In this document: positions 21,013 to 32,580 of the stretch, piece after piece
Layout: each line of letters begins with the position of its first letter
Position numbering within the stretch: position 1 is the stretch's first letter
Source of the DNA: Oxalobacteraceae bacterium
GTDB lineage: Bacteria; Pseudomonadota; Gammaproteobacteria; Burkholderiales; Burkholderiaceae_D
Reading direction: 5' to 3'
DNA: 64,000 nucleotides
Assembly (NCBI GenBank): GCA_025352145.1
Contig: JANXTY010000047.1
Location: forward strand, 1 to 64,000
Position numbers and translations under genes: made by a program
Notes under the pieces: generated by a model
Told to the model about the DNA's origin: nothing
Database searches by the model: none
What the model saw: the letters and a program-made list of their open reading frames with translations, nothing else

Positions 21013-22500
21013 ATGATGCAGTTATCTTCCCACCTTTTAAGTTTAGCGATTTGGTGCCCAATAGTATTTGGCGCACTGATCTTGGTGTTCGGCCGCGATA
21101 GCAATCCGGGCCTGGTACGATTTGCGGCATTGATTGCCTCGATAGTCAGCTTTGCTGTTACTTTGCCTTTGATCAGGCAATTCGACAATTTGGTTCATGG
21201 CGTGCAATTCGTCGAAAGAATGCCCTGGATCGAGCGCTTTAATATTCAATACTATTTAGGAATTGACGGCCTGTCTTTATGGTTTCTTCCCCTGACTGCT
21301 TTTATTACTGTCATCGTCGTGATTGCCGGTTGGGAAGTGATTGAGAAAAAAGTATCCCAATACATGGGGGCTTTCCTGATCATGTCTGGCCTGATGATCG
21401 GGGTTTTTAGTGCGCTGGACGGTTTGTTGTTTTACGTATTTTTTGAGGCGACCCTTATCCCGATGTTTATCATTATCGGTATCTGGGGCGGTGCCAATCG
21501 TGTGTATGCTGCTTTCAAGTTTTTCCTCTATACCTTGCTAGGTTCCTTGCTCACGTTGGTTGCCATTATTTACCTGTATCACAGGACCGACAGCTTTGAA
21601 ATTCTTAGCTGGCACAAACTGGCACTGCCATTAGATGTACAGATTATGTTGTTCTTTGCATTTCTAATGGCATTTGCAGTTAAGATCCCGATGTGGCCGG
21701 TGCATACCTGGTTGCCTGATGCGCACGTTGAGGCCCCCACCGGTGGATCGGTGGTATTGGCTGCCATCATGTTGAAGCTGGGTGCCTATGGCTTTTTGCG
21801 TTTTTCATTGCCGATTGCACCCGGTGCGAGCCATTATTTATCGGGTTTTATCATCACCTTGTCCCTGATTGCAGTGATATACATTGGTTTGGTGGCGCTG
21901 GTACAGGCCGATATGAAAAAGCTGGTGGCATATTCGTCCATTGCGCACATGGGTTTCGTGACGCTGGGATTTTTCATGTTTAACGACATGTCGATGCAGG
22001 GCGGTATTGTGCAAATGATTTCGCATGGCTTTATTTCAGCCGCCATGTTTTTATGTATTGGTGTGCTTTACGACCGCATGCATTCGCGCCAAATCGTCGA
22101 TTACGGCGGAGTGGTTAATACGATGCCAAAGTTCTCCGCATTTTTCGTATTGTTCTCTATGGCTAATTGCGGTTTGCCTGCGACATCTGGATTTGTTGGT
22201 GAGTTCATGGTCATTTTAGGCGCGGTTAAATTTAATTTCTGGATCGGCATGCTGGCGGCCAGCGCGTTGATTTTTGGCGCAGCCTACTCTTTGTGGATGG
22301 TCAAACGTGTCGTATTTGGCGCAGTCGCCAACCCGAAGGTTGCTGAGCTCAAAGACATTAACAATCGGGAATTTGCCCTATTGTCGTTGCTTGCGATTGC
22401 TGTTATCGGCATGGGTTTATACCCCGCGCCATTTACCGATACGATGCAAACTTCAGTCGCTGATTTACTCAATCATGTCAAAATAATTTTGCCGAACTGA
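21013..22500 (+). CDS. nuoM: NADH-quinone oxidoreductase subunit M
   Basis: An antiporter-like proton-pumping subunit, about 14 helices, 495 residues. Conserved features are FFEATLIPMFIIIG with the key Glu, KIPMWPVHTWLPDAHVEAPT with the key Lys, and AYSSIAHMGFVTLG. Two adjacent ATGs at the start. Confidence 0.97.
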   Translation: MMQLSSHLLSLAIWCPIVFGALILVFGRDSNPGLVRFAALIASIVSFAVTLPLIRQFDNLVHGVQFVERMPWIERFNIQYYLGIDGLSLWFLPLTAFITVIVVIAGWEVIEKKVSQYMGAFLIMSGLMIGVFSALDGLLFYVFFEATLIPMFIIIGIWGGANRVYAAFKFFLYTLLGSLLTLVAIIYLYHRTDSFEILSWHKLALPLDVQIMLFFAFLMAFAVKIPMWPVHTWLPDAHVEAPTGGSVVLAAIMLKLGAYGFLRFSLPIAPGASHYLSGFIITLSLIAVIYIGLVALVQADMKKLVAYSSIAHMGFVTLGFFMFNDMSMQGGIVQMISHGFISAAMFLCIGVLYDRMHSRQIVDYGGVVNTMPKFSAFFVLFSMANCGLPATSGFVGEFMVILGAVKFNFWIGMLAASALIFGAAYSLWMVKRVVFGAVANPKVAELKDINNREFALLSLLAIAVIGMGLYPAPFTDTMQTSVADLLNHVKIILPN

Positions 22501-22521
22501 ACGACCAAGTAAATAGCCTAA

Positions 22522-24021
22522 ATGAATAACATAAACTTAGCCTCCATCAATTTGGTTCCGGCCTATCCTGAGATTTTCTTGTTGATCGCGGCATGTGTGA
22601 TTTTGCTGATCGATATGTTTTTGTCGGATTCTAAACGGTTCATTACGTATGGATTGTCGCTTGCCGCGCTAGCAGGTTGTGCGGCTCTCAGCATGGTGGA
22701 CGTTCATTCGGGCGCTACGGCGTACACCTTTCACAACATGTTTGTATCTGACCCGATGTCGAGTTTGCTTAAGGTTCTTTCTTATCTGGCGGTAGGCCTG
22801 ACGCTTGTTTATTCACGCCAATACGTCAGCGATCGAGGCATGATCAGCGGCAAAATGGGTGGCGAGTTTTACGTGTTGGCATTGTTCGCGCTTTTGGGGC
22901 AGATGGTCATGATTTCGGGAAATAATTTCCTGAGCATTTATCTCGGCCTTGAGCTGATGTCCCTGTCCTTATACGCGTTGGTTGCCTTGCGTAGAGATCA
23001 TGCCATTTCGACAGAAGCGGCGATGAAATATTTTGTGTTGGGTGCGTTGGCTTCCGGTTTTCTTTTGTACGGAATCTCCATGTTATACGGTGCCACCGGC
23101 TCGCTCGATTTAACCCTGGTTGCAAAGGCGGCGGCCTCTGGTACGGTGAAGCCGATTGTGTTGATTTTTGGCTTGGTATTTTTGGTGGCGGGTCTTGCAT
23201 TTAAGTTAGGCGTCGTTCCTTTCCATATGTGGGTCCCTGATGTTTATCAGGGAGCACCTACTGCAGTTACTTTGTTGCTGGGCGGCGCACCTAAACTGGC
23301 AGCCTTTGCTATTTGTTTCCGATTGTTGGTGGAAGGCTTGTTTCCCATGGTGGAGCATTGGCAGCAAATGCTGGTTGTGCTTGCGGTATTGTCTATGGCC
23401 ATCGGAAATATCACGGCAATTGCACAAACCAATTTAAAACGAATGCTGGCGTACTCGACCATTTCGCAAATGGGTTTCGTGCTGCTTGGCTTGCTGTCCG
23501 GTCATGTTGCCGACAATTCGTTGGCAGCGCCGAGCGCCTATAGTTCTGCGATGTTTTACGTTATCACCTATGTCCTAACGACGCTGGGAACCTTCGGTGT
23601 CATCCTCCTGTTGTCTCGTGCAGGTTTTGAGGCGGAGAATCTGGAGGATATCAAAGGCTTGAATCAACGCAGCCCCTGGTTTGCCTTGGTGATGTTGATA
23701 TTGATGTTTTCCCTGGCGGGTATTCCGCCGATGATGGGGTTTTACGCCAAGCTTTCGGTACTGCAAGCAGTGCTGGGGACGGGCCAAGTGTGGTTGGCGG
23801 TGATTGCGGTGCTGTTTTCGCTTATTGGTGCTTTTTACTATTTGCGGGTAGTGAAATTGATGTACTTTGATGAACCGAATGATGTGTCGAAAATTGTCGT
23901 GAACTTTGATATGCGTATTGCCCTGAGCATGAATGGCGTTGCCGTGCTAGTGCTTGGATTAATGCCAGGGTCACTGATGAGCGCCTGTTTGACAGCGATC
24001 GTGAAGACCTTAGAGTCTTAA
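22522..24021 (+). CDS. nuoN: NADH-quinone oxidoreductase subunit N
   Basis: The third antiporter-like subunit of complex I, 499 residues. [16 protein letters not shown] carries the key Glu, [23 protein letters not shown] the key Lys region (in two halves), and [15 protein letters not shown] follows. Last of the 14 nuo genes. Confidence 0.97.
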   Translation: MNNINLASINLVPAYPEIFLLIAACVILLIDMFLSDSKRFITYGLSLAALAGCAALSMVDVHSGATAYTFHNMFVSDPMSSLLKVLSYLAVGLTLVYSRQYVSDRGMISGKMGGEFYVLALFALLGQMVMISGNNFLSIYLGLELMSLSLYALVALRRDHAISTEAAMKYFVLGALASGFLLYGISMLYGATGSLDLTLVAKAAASGTVKPIVLIFGLVFLVAGLAFKLGVVPFHMWVPDVYQGAPTAVTLLLGGAPKLAAFAICFRLLVEGLFPMVEHWQQMLVVLAVLSMAIGNITAIAQTNLKRMLAYSTISQMGFVLLGLLSGHVADNSLAAPSAYSSAMFYVITYVLTTLGTFGVILLLSRAGFEAENLEDIKGLNQRSPWFALVMLILMFSLAGIPPMMGFYAKLSVLQAVLGTGQVWLAVIAVLFSLIGAFYYLRVVKLMYFDEPNDVSKIVVNFDMRIALSMNGVAVLVLGLMPGSLMSACLTAIVKTLES

Positions 24022-24037
24022 TCGACACGGTTCTCCG

Positions 24038-24339
24038 GTGGATGTTTCCCTCTTAAGCTGGTTCTTTATTCTGGTGGCAATTTGGGGGGATTTGCCGTTC
24101 TGGAACGAGCGTATATTCGGCATAGTTTCTTTTAATCGTCCTCAAAAGCCATTCTGGTTGAGATTGTTAGAGTGATGCGTGTTGTGTGGATTGATAGGCT
24201 TGGTCGCTTATTATCTTGAGTTCAGTGAGGGAAGGGTGACTCCGCAAGGATGGGAATTTTACGCACTCACAGGATATTTTTTATTGTGCTTGCCTATCCT
24301 GGATTTGTATTTCGTTACCTTCGTAAAAAGCATGACTAA
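24038..24339 (+). pseudogene. Broken DUF2818 membrane protein gene
   Basis: A GTG at 24038 opens 45 codons resembling the N-terminus of DUF2818 proteins, which follow nuoN in Burkholderiales (WFFILVAIWGDLPFWNERIFG, then RPQKPFWLRLLE). A TGA at 24173 stops it. The same frame then resumes the family pattern (CGLIGLVAYYLE, TPQGWEFYALTGYF). After the T-rich run near 24275-24285 the match shifts by one base to LAYPGFVFRYLRKKHD and ends at TAA 24337. Two lesions, a nonsense codon and a one-base loss in a T run, make a real pseudogene more likely than a sequencing error. Confidence 0.8.
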
Positions 24340-24500
24340 TGTGATCCGTTCATTGTCCATCTCAGCACGACTGAGGTAACAACGAATAAGTGGAGGGACA
24401 TTGCGCACCACTGCTGGATTGGCAGGTATCGCAACGGTTGCGCAGAGTTCTCAGTTGGTAGCCGCGTACTCTTCAACATATTTTTCAGGATAAGCACACG

Positions 24501-25052
24501 ATGGATTCTCATTTGAAGGAAACCAGAATCGCAGGTGAAGTGGTCTATGAGGGCCACATCCTTAAAATTCAACGTGATTCTGTGTGTTTGCCCGACGGAA
24601 AAACTGCTGCGCGTGAATACATAAAGCATCCGGGTGCAGTTGTTATCCTTCCCCTCTTCGATGATGGCTCTGTACTTTTAGAGCGTCAATTTCGCTATCC
24701 CTTGAATCAGGTGTTCATCGAATTTCCAGCAGGGAAAATCGATGCAGGGGAAGACCCCCTGGAGTGTGCCAAGCGGGAACTAAGAGAAGAAACAGGTTAC
24801 ACCGCCAGTCATTGGCAGTTCGTTTGTACGATCCACAATGCCATCGCGTATTCCGATGAGCACCTTGAAATTTATCTTGCGCGTGGACTTACTGCTGGCC
24901 AGAGTCATTTGGATGAGGGGGAGTTCTTAGAGACATTTACTGCGCCAATTGCCGATGTTATCGCATGGATACGGGATGGAAAAATTACGGATGTGAAGAC
25001 GGTGATTGGCACATTTTGGGTGGAGAAAATTTTGTCAGGGAGTTGGCTGTAA
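24501..25052 (+). CDS. Nudix hydrolase, ADP-ribose pyrophosphatase type
   Basis: Hydrolyses nucleoside diphosphate-linked compounds, probably ADP-ribose or ADP-sugars. The Nudix box is complete at about residues 78-100: GKIDAGEDPLE then KRELREETGY. 183 residues with the N-terminal beta-rich dimerisation part typical of NudF-like enzymes (VYEGHILKIQRDSV). It follows the DUF2818 remnant as in related genomes. The stop overlaps the next gene by one base. Confidence 0.9.
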   Translation: MDSHLKETRIAGEVVYEGHILKIQRDSVCLPDGKTAAREYIKHPGAVVILPLFDDGSVLLERQFRYPLNQVFIEFPAGKIDAGEDPLECAKRELREETGYTASHWQFVCTIHNAIAYSDEHLEIYLARGLTAGQSHLDEGEFLETFTAPIADVIAWIRDGKITDVKTVIGTFWVEKILSGSWL

Positions 25053-25771
25053 TGGCGAGTAAATTTTCTCTCGATCGTATTTTGCAATCCCAAGGCTTCG
25101 GTACCCGCAAATATTGCCGTGGCCTGATCGACGATGGCGAGGTTAGCATCGGGGGTGAAATTATCGGGGACTATCGCTTGGGCATGGATACGGACCATCT
25201 TATTTTTAATATTTTTGGCGAAGAATGGACGTATCGAGAACATCTGTATATCGCTTTGAACAAGCCGGCTAATTTTGAATGTTCCAGAAAGCCGAGCCAC
25301 CATCCGGGGGTGCTGACTTTGTTGCCGGAACAATTTTCCTGGCGCGATGTACAGCCCGTCGGACGCCTCGATCATGATACGACTGGCTTGCTATTGATGT
25401 CCGATGATGGGCCGTTCATTCATGCGCAGTCCTCGCCCAAACGACATATTCCGAAAGTCTATGCTGCCACCACACACGACACAGTGACACCAGAATTGGT
25501 AGAGCGTTTATTGAGTGGGGTGCAGTTACATGATGAACCGGGGCCGCTGGCTGCCATCACCTGCAAAAAATTGGGTGATCATCAGCTTGAAATCGTTCTG
25601 GAACAGGGAAAATATCACCAGGTTAAACGCATGCTGGCCGCCGCCGACAATCATTGCGTTGCATTGCAGCGCGTGGCGATTGGAGGGTTGATACTAGAAG
25701 CACTGGATTTGGACGAAGGTGAATGGTGTTATTTGGACGCAGAGCAGCTGGCGTTGTTGGTGCCTGCTTGA
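25052..25771 (+). CDS. Pseudouridine synthase, RsuA/RluB/E/F type
   Basis: Isomerises uridine to pseudouridine in rRNA; best guess is 16S position 516 (RsuA). An N-terminal S4-like RNA-binding domain (about 5-50: DRILQSQGFGTRKYCRGLI) precedes the catalytic domain with GRLDHDTTGLLLMSDDG, the catalytic Asp being D107, and GKYHQVKRMLAAADNHC near the C-terminus. ATG at 25052 overlaps the Nudix stop (TAATG) and gives 239 residues. Codes for cytosolic protein. Confidence 0.9.
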   Translation: MASKFSLDRILQSQGFGTRKYCRGLIDDGEVSIGGEIIGDYRLGMDTDHLIFNIFGEEWTYREHLYIALNKPANFECSRKPSHHPGVLTLLPEQFSWRDVQPVGRLDHDTTGLLLMSDDGPFIHAQSSPKRHIPKVYAATTHDTVTPELVERLLSGVQLHDEPGPLAAITCKKLGDHQLEIVLEQGKYHQVKRMLAAADNHCVALQRVAIGGLILEALDLDEGEWCYLDAEQLALLVPA

Positions 25772-25991
25772 AGTTCTGTGGGCATTGAGCCTGTAAATAA
25801 ATTTTTGTGTGTACCCGGCTTGATTCCACCATTCAAAAAAAGCCTCTGCACAACCACTGCGTGATGAAATATTGAACCTGTGATGCTCACCGCATAGTCA
25901 ATCGGGTGTGCTTCTCGATCCACTATTTTGCCGATCGCTATGGTTGCGAAGAGATCTCAAAATGAAGTCTCTTCAGTAGAACGTTAACACT

Positions 25992-26417
25992 TCAATTTTT
26001 ACATTCCAAGGCATATTTTTCTTGTGCGCGCAGCGATTTGCGTTTTGTTTTGGCTGCCGATTTTCTGCTTGCTTTATTCGCATCTTCTTCCGCCCATTTT
26101 TTCTTTAGCGCTAGTCCGGCACATTTTTTTTGCATTTTCTCAGCGTGGCGGCTAGCTTGCTGTTGAATTTTCTCTTCTCTTTCTTCTCGTTTCAGGCGCT
26201 CTTTTTCGAGATGCTTCAATGTCAGTGCTTGCTGCGTTAACAAAGCTTTTGCCGCAGTAGCATTATCCGGTGGGGCTGGCTCACGCAGCTGTTGTGATTT
26301 TCCGTTAGTGCAGGGCATTTCGCTGTAGGCGACGCCACCGTTGGACTCACATTTATTAATAGCAAATACGTTTAATGGAAATGCAAAAAATAATAGGGAT
26401 AGTAAAACTGATCGCAT
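25992..26417 (-). CDS. Secreted DUF4124-type protein
   Basis: A 141-residue protein with a signal peptide (MRSVLLSLLFFAFPLNVFA) and then INKCESNGGVAYSEMPC, the DUF4124 pattern of a Cys, a Gly-rich turn and a second Cys. The rest (about 60-141) is very rich in Lys, Glu, Arg and Ala and probably forms a charged coiled coil. The role of the family is unknown; it is expected in the periplasm. It stands alone between rsuA-like and the FAD oxidase gene. Confidence 0.75.
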   Translation of the reverse strand: MRSVLLSLLFFAFPLNVFAINKCESNGGVAYSEMPCTNGKSQQLREPAPPDNATAAKALLTQQALTLKHLEKERLKREEREEKIQQQASRHAEKMQKKCAGLALKKKWAEEDANKASRKSAAKTKRKSLRAQEKYALECKN

Positions 26418-26492
26418 CGGTGCTTTCTTATTTTTGGCCGTTCGTTAAACAATAAATTTCACATCTAGTGATAATTGGGCTTAGGATTTGCC

Positions 26493-27899
26493 TTAAATTA
26501 CTTTGCCCGGATTCATCAGGTTGATAGGATCCATCGCTTTTTTGATCGTTCGCATTAAATTGATTTCTATTTCAGATTTATACCGGCTTAGTTCTTCGCG
26601 CTTTAAAGCGCCTATTCCATGCTCAGCGGACATGGATCCTCCGAATTGATCTACGCTGTCGTATACCAATCGGTTGACATTGGTTTGATGAAAGAGAAAA
26701 TTGTCTGTCGATTCGCCTGCAGGGGGAGAAACGTTGTAATGCAAATTGCCATCGCCGAGATGACCGAAAGTGACGCTGCGGCAGCCGGGAAAGTGTTGCT
26801 CCAGCAAGGCATCCGTGATGCGGATAAATTCACCAATGCGTGAAATGGGTACTGATATATCATGTTTGATATTCTTGCCTTCTAACGCTTGCGCTTGGGA
26901 AATATGTTCGCGAAGATGCCATAGGGTTTTTGATTGCGCGATGGAACCCGCGACAATCGCATCTTCGATAGCGCCTTCTTCTAAAGCATGCCCCACACAA
27001 CCTTCTAATATTGATCGGGCGTGTGTTTCTGATTCCGTGTCGGATATTTCCAGTAAAACGTATTGTTGATGAGGGCGGCAAAAGGGTGCCTTCATATCTG
27101 GGAAATGTTTCAAGACCAGCTGCAGGCAAAAATCGGACATCAACTCGAATCCGGTCAGCGCGGTGCCACAATGATTCTGCGCTAGCGATAAAAGGCGCAG
27201 CGCATCGTCAGGTGTTTGCATAGCCGCCAGTGCGGTGGTTTGTGCTTTCGGTGGTGGGAAAAGTTTGAGCACGGCGGCGGTGATGATGCCCAGCGTGCCT
27301 TCCGCACCGATAAAAAGATCGCGTAAATCGTAGCCCGTATTGTCTTTGCGCAGACCGCGCAGGCTACTCCATAGTTCGCCTTGCGCAGTGACTACTTCCA
27401 GTCCAAGACAAAGCTCGCGCATATTGCCATAACGCAGCACAGCCGTGCCGCCTGCGTTGGTAGACAGATTGCCGCCGATAGTGCAACTGCCTTCTGCGGC
27501 TAGCGACAGTGGGAAAAGTCGCTCCGCCGTGGACGCGGCTAATTGTATATGTTCCAGTATGCAGCCAGCTTCTACGATCATCGTATTGTTGACTGGATCA
27601 ATCGCACGAATTTGATTTAATCGGGTGAGCGACAACACGATGGCGTTACCACTGACATCGGGAATGCTGCCGAGGACGAGGCCAGTGTTACCCCCCTGGG
27701 GAACGATAGGCACCTCAAATTGATTGCACAAACGGACGATTGCCACGACCTCATCGACACCGGCTGGTTGGATGACTGCGAGTGCATTGCCAGTAAAGCG
27801 CTTGCGTCTGTCGGTCAGATAGCTGGCTATGTCTGCAGGATCGGTCAGCACATGGTCTGCCCCAATTGTGCTACGACATTGCGCCAAAAACGTTTTCAC
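26493..27899 (-). CDS. FAD-linked oxidase (D-2-hydroxyacid dehydrogenase type)
   Basis: A flavoprotein of the GlcD/D-lactate dehydrogenase/D-2-hydroxyglutarate dehydrogenase family. The PCMH-type FAD-binding half has PQGGNTGLVLGS and AEGSCTIGGNLSTNAGG, then GAEGTLGIITAAVL. The C-terminal half has VTFGHLGDGNLHYNV and AEHGIGALKREEL, both typical. 468 residues. Substrate cannot be fixed from sequence; D-2-hydroxyglutarate or D-lactate are plausible. It starts four bases inside the end of the DUF2069 gene (ATGA), so both are translated from one transcript. Confidence 0.88.
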   Translation of the reverse strand: MKTFLAQCRSTIGADHVLTDPADIASYLTDRRKRFTGNALAVIQPAGVDEVVAIVRLCNQFEVPIVPQGGNTGLVLGSIPDVSGNAIVLSLTRLNQIRAIDPVNNTMIVEAGCILEHIQLAASTAERLFPLSLAAEGSCTIGGNLSTNAGGTAVLRYGNMRELCLGLEVVTAQGELWSSLRGLRKDNTGYDLRDLFIGAEGTLGIITAAVLKLFPPPKAQTTALAAMQTPDDALRLLSLAQNHCGTALTGFELMSDFCLQLVLKHFPDMKAPFCRPHQQYVLLEISDTESETHARSILEGCVGHALEEGAIEDAIVAGSIAQSKTLWHLREHISQAQALEGKNIKHDISVPISRIGEFIRITDALLEQHFPGCRSVTFGHLGDGNLHYNVSPPAGESTDNFLFHQTNVNRLVYDSVDQFGGSMSAEHGIGALKREELSRYKSEIEINLMRTIKKAMDPINLMNPGKVI

Positions 27900-28303
27900 T
27901 TTGATGCCTTGTGTATCGCTTGTTGCGCTAATTGTTTGGCTATTTTTTTGAAGGGGCGTAAATAAAGAATGCTACAGAGAAAATAGATGATAACGAGGCC
28001 GACTTCAATCCATCCCAAGGCAGCCGAGAAAACATTCTTGTCGCTAAATCCTCGCACTATACCTTCGGTGAAATACAGCAGAATAAGCATGGACGACCAT
28101 TGCAGCGTATAGACATCGCGTTTAATCACGCCGCGCAATGGCACCAGGAGAGGAATGACCTTGAGTACCATCCATGATCCGTTTGGACGCAATGGTGCCA
28201 GCCACATTTCCCATAGAATACACAGGAAAATCAAGGTGATTAGGCTGGCGACAGCCCCGACATAGTAGATTTTTTGGGTGGGATGGGGCGTTGAATTTTC
28301 CAT
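27896..28303 (-). CDS. DUF2069 family membrane protein
   Basis: A 135-residue protein with four hydrophobic segments (about 13-33, 41-53, 68-82, 95-112) and a basic C-terminus. The pattern RRDVYTLQWSSMLILLYFTEG in two parts (KRDVYTLQWS, LLYFTEGIVRGF) fits DUF2069, a family of small inner-membrane proteins of unknown role often next to wrbA in betaproteobacteria, as here. Upstream of and overlapping the FAD oxidase gene. Confidence 0.85.
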   Translation of the reverse strand: MENSTPHPTQKIYYVGAVASLITLIFLCILWEMWLAPLRPNGSWMVLKVIPLLVPLRGVIKRDVYTLQWSSMLILLYFTEGIVRGFSDKNVFSAALGWIEVGLVIIYFLCSILYLRPFKKIAKQLAQQAIHKASK

Positions 28304-28377
28304 TAAGATGTCTTTAGAAAGGGGCTTCTCTTGTCAGCGAATGCGGTAGCCATGATGTTTAAGAGGGTGAGCACTGA

Positions 28378-29085
<708 letters not shown>

Positions 29086-29164
29086 TCAGTTTGGATTTTT
29101 TCGGTTTGGACTTTTTCGTGTTTCTCCTGTTTTACGGACTTTAGTTTTTTTATTTATTGATACC

Positions 29165-30427
29165 ATGTTTTCATTTACTTTATCCGTGTTGCACGGCCTG
29201 TCCTGGACTCAATTTCGAAATTTAATTCGCTTTGCACGACGTCGTCTTTATGAAGAGCGCCTGCCACAGGTGGCCGGTAGTTTGACCTTTACGACGGTAT
29301 TGGCGCTGGTGCCGATTTTGACTATTGCACTGGCAATTTTTACTACGTTTCCGCTGTTTAATAATTTCCGTACTGCTCTCGAAGCGTATTTCATCAAAAG
29401 TCTGATGCCCAAGGCAATCGCCGGCACGATATTGGGTTATCTCAATGGATTTGCCAGCAAAGCTACACGCTTGTCGGCGGTTGGTGCAGTGGCCTTGATG
29501 GTGACTGCAGTGGCGACGATGGCAATGATCGATCGCACCTTTAACCAGATATGGAGGGTTAAGAAGGCGCGTCCTTTGGCACAGCGTATCCTGGTTTATT
29601 GGGCGATTGTGACGCTAGGGCCTCTGCTCATTGGGGGCTCAATTAGTATTTCATCTTACCTTTTTATGCCTACGGATGGGCTGTTTGGTACGGTGCCCTT
29701 GTTAGGTGTTCTGGTGTACACCTCGATTTCTATTTTGCTTACGACGGGTGCCTATACTTTGTTGTATGTAGCCATTCCTAATCGCTCTGTGAATTGGGAA
29801 GACGCTGCATCGGGCGGTTTGTTAGCTGCGATCGTATTTGAAATATCCAAGCGGTTATTTGCAGTGTTCATTGCAAAATTTCCCACGTATACGATGATTT
29901 ACGGCGCTCTGGCAGCGATTCCGATTTTTCTGGTGTGGATTTATCTATCGTGGCTAATCACGCTGATGGGTGCGGTGGTGGTCGCTGCATTACCGGTTAT
30001 TAAATACGAACGCTGGTGGCATGTGCCAGGACCGGGAGGCGAATTTATAGATGCAATTGCGTTGCTAAAGGTGCTCTACCAAGCGCGTGCATATGGTACG
30101 ACGGCGATGGTTACGGCAACAGAAATTCGGGCGCAGACCCGACTTGGTTTTGATGAAATGCAAAATCTTATGGAGAGGATGCTCGATGCCGGCTGGGTGG
30201 GACGTTTTAAAATGGAGAGTCCCGGTCGTTTGCGATGGGGAGAAAAAATTACTGAAGGTATGGATAGCTGGACCTTATTAAGTAACCCTGAAAATTTGAC
30301 GTTGGCGCAGGTGTATCGCTTGTTTGTTTTTAATGTCGCCGAAAAAAGCGACCTTGCCAAGCAAGTTGAAACAATAGTCGAGCAAGGTTTGAATGAAACG
30401 CTCGTCACTTATTTTTCGCACAGCTAA
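29165..30427 (+). CDS. YihY family inner-membrane protein
   Basis: A 420-residue membrane protein with about six helices, formerly called ribonuclease BN by mistake. Family signatures: AGSLTFTTVLALVPILTI, FNQIWRVKKARPL and TMIYGALAAIPIFLVWIYL. A cytosolic C-terminal part of about 110 residues looks like a winged-helix domain, as in betaproteobacterial members. ATG at 29165 (MFSFTLSVLHGLSW) is chosen; the frame is open back to 29042. Confidence 0.9.
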   Translation: MFSFTLSVLHGLSWTQFRNLIRFARRRLYEERLPQVAGSLTFTTVLALVPILTIALAIFTTFPLFNNFRTALEAYFIKSLMPKAIAGTILGYLNGFASKATRLSAVGAVALMVTAVATMAMIDRTFNQIWRVKKARPLAQRILVYWAIVTLGPLLIGGSISISSYLFMPTDGLFGTVPLLGVLVYTSISILLTTGAYTLLYVAIPNRSVNWEDAASGGLLAAIVFEISKRLFAVFIAKFPTYTMIYGALAAIPIFLVWIYLSWLITLMGAVVVAALPVIKYERWWHVPGPGGEFIDAIALLKVLYQARAYGTTAMVTATEIRAQTRLGFDEMQNLMERMLDAGWVGRFKMESPGRLRWGEKITEGMDSWTLLSNPENLTLAQVYRLFVFNVAEKSDLAKQVETIVEQGLNETLVTYFSHS

Positions 30428-30463
30428 TTTTCTTACAGCGCATGTGCTCACAGCTAATAAGGG

Positions 30464-31306
<843 letters not shown>

Positions 31307-31398
31307 CTACCTGGTTGCGGTGATGCTGTAGAGAGCGTTTCAGTAGACGCTTATTACTGCAAAGTCGATTGAAATGTGTAGAAGAAAATTGCGTAGGA

Positions 31399-32256
31399 TC
31401 AGCTTGTGGAATAGGCGAGCCGCACGTAGATAGGTGCAAAAGGTTCGGCCTGCGTGATTTCGATCAGTGTTTCCTTGGCCAATTCCAGTAACGCTATGAA
31501 ATTGACCACCAGTACAGGCACACCGCGCGAGGTATCGAAGAGATCGCAAAATTCAACAAATTTCGCTGACTGCAATTGGCGCAAGATGCTGGACATGTGT
31601 TCACGCACTGACAATTCTTCGCGGCTGATCTTATGATGTTCGGTTAGTTTTGCGCGTTTGAGAACATCGGCCCAGGCGTCTTGCAAATCAGACGCATTTA
31701 TTTCAGGCCATGTCGGTACCAGACTTTGCTCGATAAAAATTTGGGTACGTATGAAGTCGCGTCCAAGCTGGGGAAGAGTATTGATTTCATGCGCAGCGAG
31801 CTTCATTTGTTCATATTCCAGCAAACGACGTACCAACTCTGCACGTGGATCCAAACCTTCTTCGCCTCCTTCACTTTTCCTTGAGGGCAATAGCATGCGC
31901 GATTTGATTTCAATTAGCATCGCTGCCATCAGAAGATATTCTGCAGCCAGTTCAAGATTGCGAACGCGGATTTGGTCTACGTATTTGAGATATTGCAGGG
32001 TGACCTGCGCCATCGGAATGTCAAGGATATTGAAATTTTGCTTGCGGATTAAATACAGCAGCAAATCGAGCGGGCCTTCGAACGCTTCGAGAAAAATTTC
32101 TAGCGCATCGGGTGGAATGTACAGGTCTGTCGGCAGGCGGAACAACGGTTCGCCATACAAGCGAGCGAACGCAACGCCATCGATCACATCGGGCGTAGTG
32201 TCGTGCGAGCCAACGAGACCTAGCTCAAGTTCTTCAGTGATGTAAGCCGAACTCAT
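31399..32256 (-). CDS. scpA: Segregation and condensation protein A
   Basis: The kleisin subunit of the SMC-ScpAB condensin complex. EAFEGPLDLLLYLIRKQNFNI and LAAEYLLMAAMLIEIKSRMLLP (shown in parts) are diagnostic of the N-terminal SMC-neck-binding part, and the C-terminal winged helix ends near AEPFAPIYVRL. ATG at 32256 (MSSAYITEELELG) gives 285 residues; the frame runs on to 32370 through non-coding-looking sequence and the DUF3460 stop. Confidence 0.93.
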   Translation of the reverse strand: MSSAYITEELELGLVGSHDTTPDVIDGVAFARLYGEPLFRLPTDLYIPPDALEIFLEAFEGPLDLLLYLIRKQNFNILDIPMAQVTLQYLKYVDQIRVRNLELAAEYLLMAAMLIEIKSRMLLPSRKSEGGEEGLDPRAELVRRLLEYEQMKLAAHEINTLPQLGRDFIRTQIFIEQSLVPTWPEINASDLQDAWADVLKRAKLTEHHKISREELSVREHMSSILRQLQSAKFVEFCDLFDTSRGVPVLVVNFIALLELAKETLIEITQAEPFAPIYVRLAYSTS

Positions 32257-32266
32257 GGCCCGTATC

Positions 32267-32476
32267 TCAGCCCTTATTTTGATAAACGTAAGCTTGTTGT
32301 TTAATGCGTGATGCTTTGGCGCGTTCCTGTGCATCCAGGGAGATTGGCTCTTTGTCCCACAACAAGGCACGACCTTCGCGTTGTTGCGCTTCGAGATCGG
32401 GTTGTTGTTGTTTGAGTTGCTTGATGAATTGGGTAGCTTCAGATTCGTACTGCGAAAACTGCTTGGAAAATTTCAT
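32267..32476 (-). CDS. DUF3460 family protein
   Basis: A 69-residue soluble, charged protein. It has the DUF3460 pattern: ESEATQFIKQLKQQQPDLE, then QREGRALLWDKEPI and a KQQAYVYQNKG end. Role unknown; the family is nearly confined to Burkholderiales and commonly lies just before scpA, as here. The ATG at 32476 is preferred over one at 32509 because it gives the family length. Confidence 0.85.
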   Translation of the reverse strand: MKFSKQFSQYESEATQFIKQLKQQQPDLEAQQREGRALLWDKEPISLDAQERAKASRIKQQAYVYQNKG

Positions 32477-32580
32477 AGGGTCTTTAATCGAAAAATGATT
32501 GCAGACCATATTCTATCCGGTCTGATACCTGACGGGTTTCGGGTTGACAATAGGAAAATACGGCGAATGCTCAGACTGCC

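Noticed and set aside
31658-32245. 195-codon plus-strand open frame opposite scpA
   Set aside because: Ser/Arg-rich antisense shadow of scpA, which has clear kleisin motifs.
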